From Nitrospiraceae bacterium (GTDB lineage Bacteria; Nitrospirota; Nitrospiria; Nitrospirales; UBA8639), in contig DOFS01000540.1 in assembly GCA_003523945.1 (NCBI GenBank), positions 1 to 14,147 on the forward strand: a DNA stretch of 14,147 bases, in the 5' to 3' direction. Below, in pieces: positions 12,727-14,147 of the stretch (its first letter is position 1; the number at the start of each line of letters is the position of its first letter). Below the pieces are notes generated by a model. That model did no database searches. It saw nothing but the letters and a program-made list of their open reading frames with translations, and was not told where the DNA came from. Position numbers and translations under genes: made by a program.

Positions 12727-14147
12727 TTACGGAGCGACATGGCTGACTACCCGTGACATCCCGGGCTCGCCTTTAGAATTTTTCTCGGAAGGCGCATGAG
12801 CCACGGGCCAGGTAATGAGACCTTGTACACCATCAGTTCGTGGTTCATCCTGTCCGGCTTTCATCGCATAGATCTGAGGCAGATAATTCGTGCCATACTT
12901 GGATATATACAAAAAGACATGTTCACGGGCGTTGACCCGGACGGCCCAAGGATCAAAGTCTTTCTGATAAAACTCTTCCGCCAATTGCATCGCCTCTAAA
13001 CAACTAATCCCGCCCGGCTCTTTAAGTGTGTAATAGTAATCCAGAGGCATATCATACTCTTCCTGCTTATGAATGGTGATACCAAACTTATCAGGGTTCC
13101 TAACCATGGGCGTATGGCGGTAGGCCACAAAATAGAATAACTCAACTGAATGGATATACCGTTTGTTCTCCAGAAGAAACTCCCGTGTCTCTTCCGCCTC
13201 TTCCCGCGTTTCACCGGGAAACCCATAAAAAGCCATCACATGATTCCAGATCCCAGCCTTGGCGGCCTCCTGCAAATTATTTTTTATCACCGCCTTTTTA
13301 GCATGCTTATCCATAAGCTCCAGGACTCGCTCATTTGCCGATTCCATACCATAATACAGCGTGCAGCACCCTGCTTGAACGGCTTGTTTCCAAATTTCAG
13401 GATCCTGTAATGATTCTTCAAACCGGATTAGGGTCGTCCATTTTATCCCCACCTGCTCCTCAATTAATAATTGCGTAACTTTTTTCAGTAACGCAGGAGG
13501 ATAGGACTCATCTGAAAACAAAAAATGTTCGGTTCGGTATTTCTCTTTCAACGCCGTGATTTCTCGAACTACATCATGCGCAGGTTTCCCACGGTATTGA
13601 TCGAAATATCCCTGCCCATGGTCACAAAATGTACACCGTCCCCAATAACACCCTCGGGTGGCCAAATACGGTAAAATTCGAACAGGGACAAAATAGGCAT
13701 CCAACGGCAATCCATCAAAATCCGGAAGAGGTAAGGCCGTCGTCTTTTCCGTATAAATTTCAGGATTCACCTGAACCTCTCCATTTCGAGACCACATCAA
13801 GTTGGGAACCTTCTCCCAGGTTCGCTCTCCGGCCAGCGCTTCAAGCAACCACACCAGGGCATGTTCGCCTTCATATAAGATAGCCGAGTCAAAGACTTGA
13901 GTGAAAAATTGCTCGTGTTTGGGAAGATCTTCTTTTAGCCGGGTAATCACGTTGCCGCCCACCGTCACATGAATGTCAGGAAATTCCTGTTTAATCATTT
14001 TGCAAAAGGTCATGCCGGCCAGCAATTGCATTTGGGTGCCAACGGAAACTCCTACGACTTCGGGTTGCTCTTTCTGAATAGCAGGAAGGACTAATTGCCG
14101 GCATACATCCCGATAAACATTAACAACGTCGTCATCCAAGCAGGCCA
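12727..14147 (-). CDS. B12-binding radical SAM protein, 5'-truncated by window edge
   Basis: At least 470 residues are visible. The frame stays open to the window end, and the codon at 14137-14139 is a TTG leucine, so the start lies outside. The N-terminal part is a cobalamin-binding Rossmann domain (PEVVGVSVGTQMQLLAGMTF, VTVGGNVITR, ILYEGEHALVWLLEAL). The radical-SAM domain follows with the cluster motif RGCYWGRCTFCD, giving CX4CX2C spacing rather than the usual CX3CX2C. After it come HFLFSDESYPP, YYGMESANERVLELMDKH and MAFYGFPGETREEAEETREFL, typical of B12-dependent radical-SAM enzymes. Such proteins often methylate unactivated carbons or rearrange natural-product scaffolds; the substrate here is unknown. 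The last ~35 residues are a low-complexity tail. The gene converges on the J-domain-like gene, with about 95 bases between them. Confidence 0.9.
   Translation of the reverse strand, partial: ACLDDDVVNVYRDVCRQLVLPAIQKEQPEVVGVSVGTQMQLLAGMTFCKMIKQEFPDIHVTVGGNVITRLKEDLPKHEQFFTQVFDSAILYEGEHALVWLLEALAGERTWEKVPNLMWSRNGEVQVNPEIYTEKTTALPLPDFDGLPLDAYFVPVRILPYLATRGCYWGRCTFCDHGQGYFDQYRGKPAHDVVREITALKEKYRTEHFLFSDESYPPALLKKVTQLLIEEQVGIKWTTLIRFEESLQDPEIWKQAVQAGCCTLYYGMESANERVLELMDKHAKKAVIKNNLQEAAKAGIWNHVMAFYGFPGETREEAEETREFLLENKRYIHSVELFYFVAYRHTPMVRNPDKFGITIHKQEEYDMPLDYYYTLKEPGGISCLEAMQLAEEFYQKDFDPWAVRVNAREHVFLYISKYGTNYLPQIYAMKAGQDEPRTDGVQGLITWPVAHAPSEKNSKGEPGMSRVVSHVAP

Overview
The window is about 14.1 kb of a Gram-negative (diderm) bacterial chromosome of roughly balanced base composition. 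It encodes an OmpA/Pal-type lipoprotein, a TonB-dependent outer-membrane receptor with a TonB-like partner, a Flp-type pilin, and metal and redox housekeeping genes. Gene content and protein style (a receptor with a carboxypeptidase-regulatory-like N-terminal domain, thioredoxin-like ferredoxin, MoaB, several radical-SAM proteins) would suit a member of the Nitrospirota, but no marker here proves it. No rRNA, tRNA, insertion sequence, phage gene or CRISPR array was seen.

Layout. 1-800 (+): the C-terminal three quarters of a type I DAHP synthase, cut by the window edge. 1003-1909 (-): a two-gene operon of a Fur-family metalloregulator and a MerC-type membrane protein with a His/Cys-rich tail. 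2231-2785 (-): an OmpA/Pal-type lipoprotein. 3061-3249 (-): a lone Flp-type pilin, followed by almost 700 bases with no convincing gene. 3936-7299 (-): a small His-rich exported protein, a TonB-dependent receptor and a short TonB-like protein. 7619-8167 (+): a membrane-anchored retropepsin-like protease. 8410-9833 (+): a divergent gamma-glutamylcyclotransferase-like protein, a [2Fe-2S] thioredoxin-like ferredoxin and MoaB. 9930-10862 (-): a PhzF-family isomerase. 10954-12201 (-): a radical-SAM protein with a DUF512-like C-terminal half. 12290-12631 (+): a degenerate J-domain-like protein. 12727-14147 (-): a B12-binding radical-SAM protein, cut by the window edge.

The most interesting point is a probable metal regulon. 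A 17-bp dyad, TTGCAA-N5-TTGCAA, lies in the promoter region of the Fur-family gene (1952-1968) and occurs again, with identical arms and spacing, upstream of the His-rich/receptor/TonB cluster (7365-7381). I saw it nowhere else in the window. Next to each copy is an exact TTGACA -35 element on the minus strand. The working model is that the Fur-family protein represses its own operon and the receptor cluster. Together they would form an envelope-spanning metal uptake route: outer-membrane receptor, TonB-like transducer, His-rich periplasmic protein and MerC-type inner-membrane protein. The metal is not shown by the sequence; zinc is my preferred guess. Other points of interest are catalytic-motif substitutions in the cyclotransferase-like and J-domain-like proteins, a CX4CX2C cluster motif in the B12 radical-SAM protein, and a His-rich leader on MoaB.
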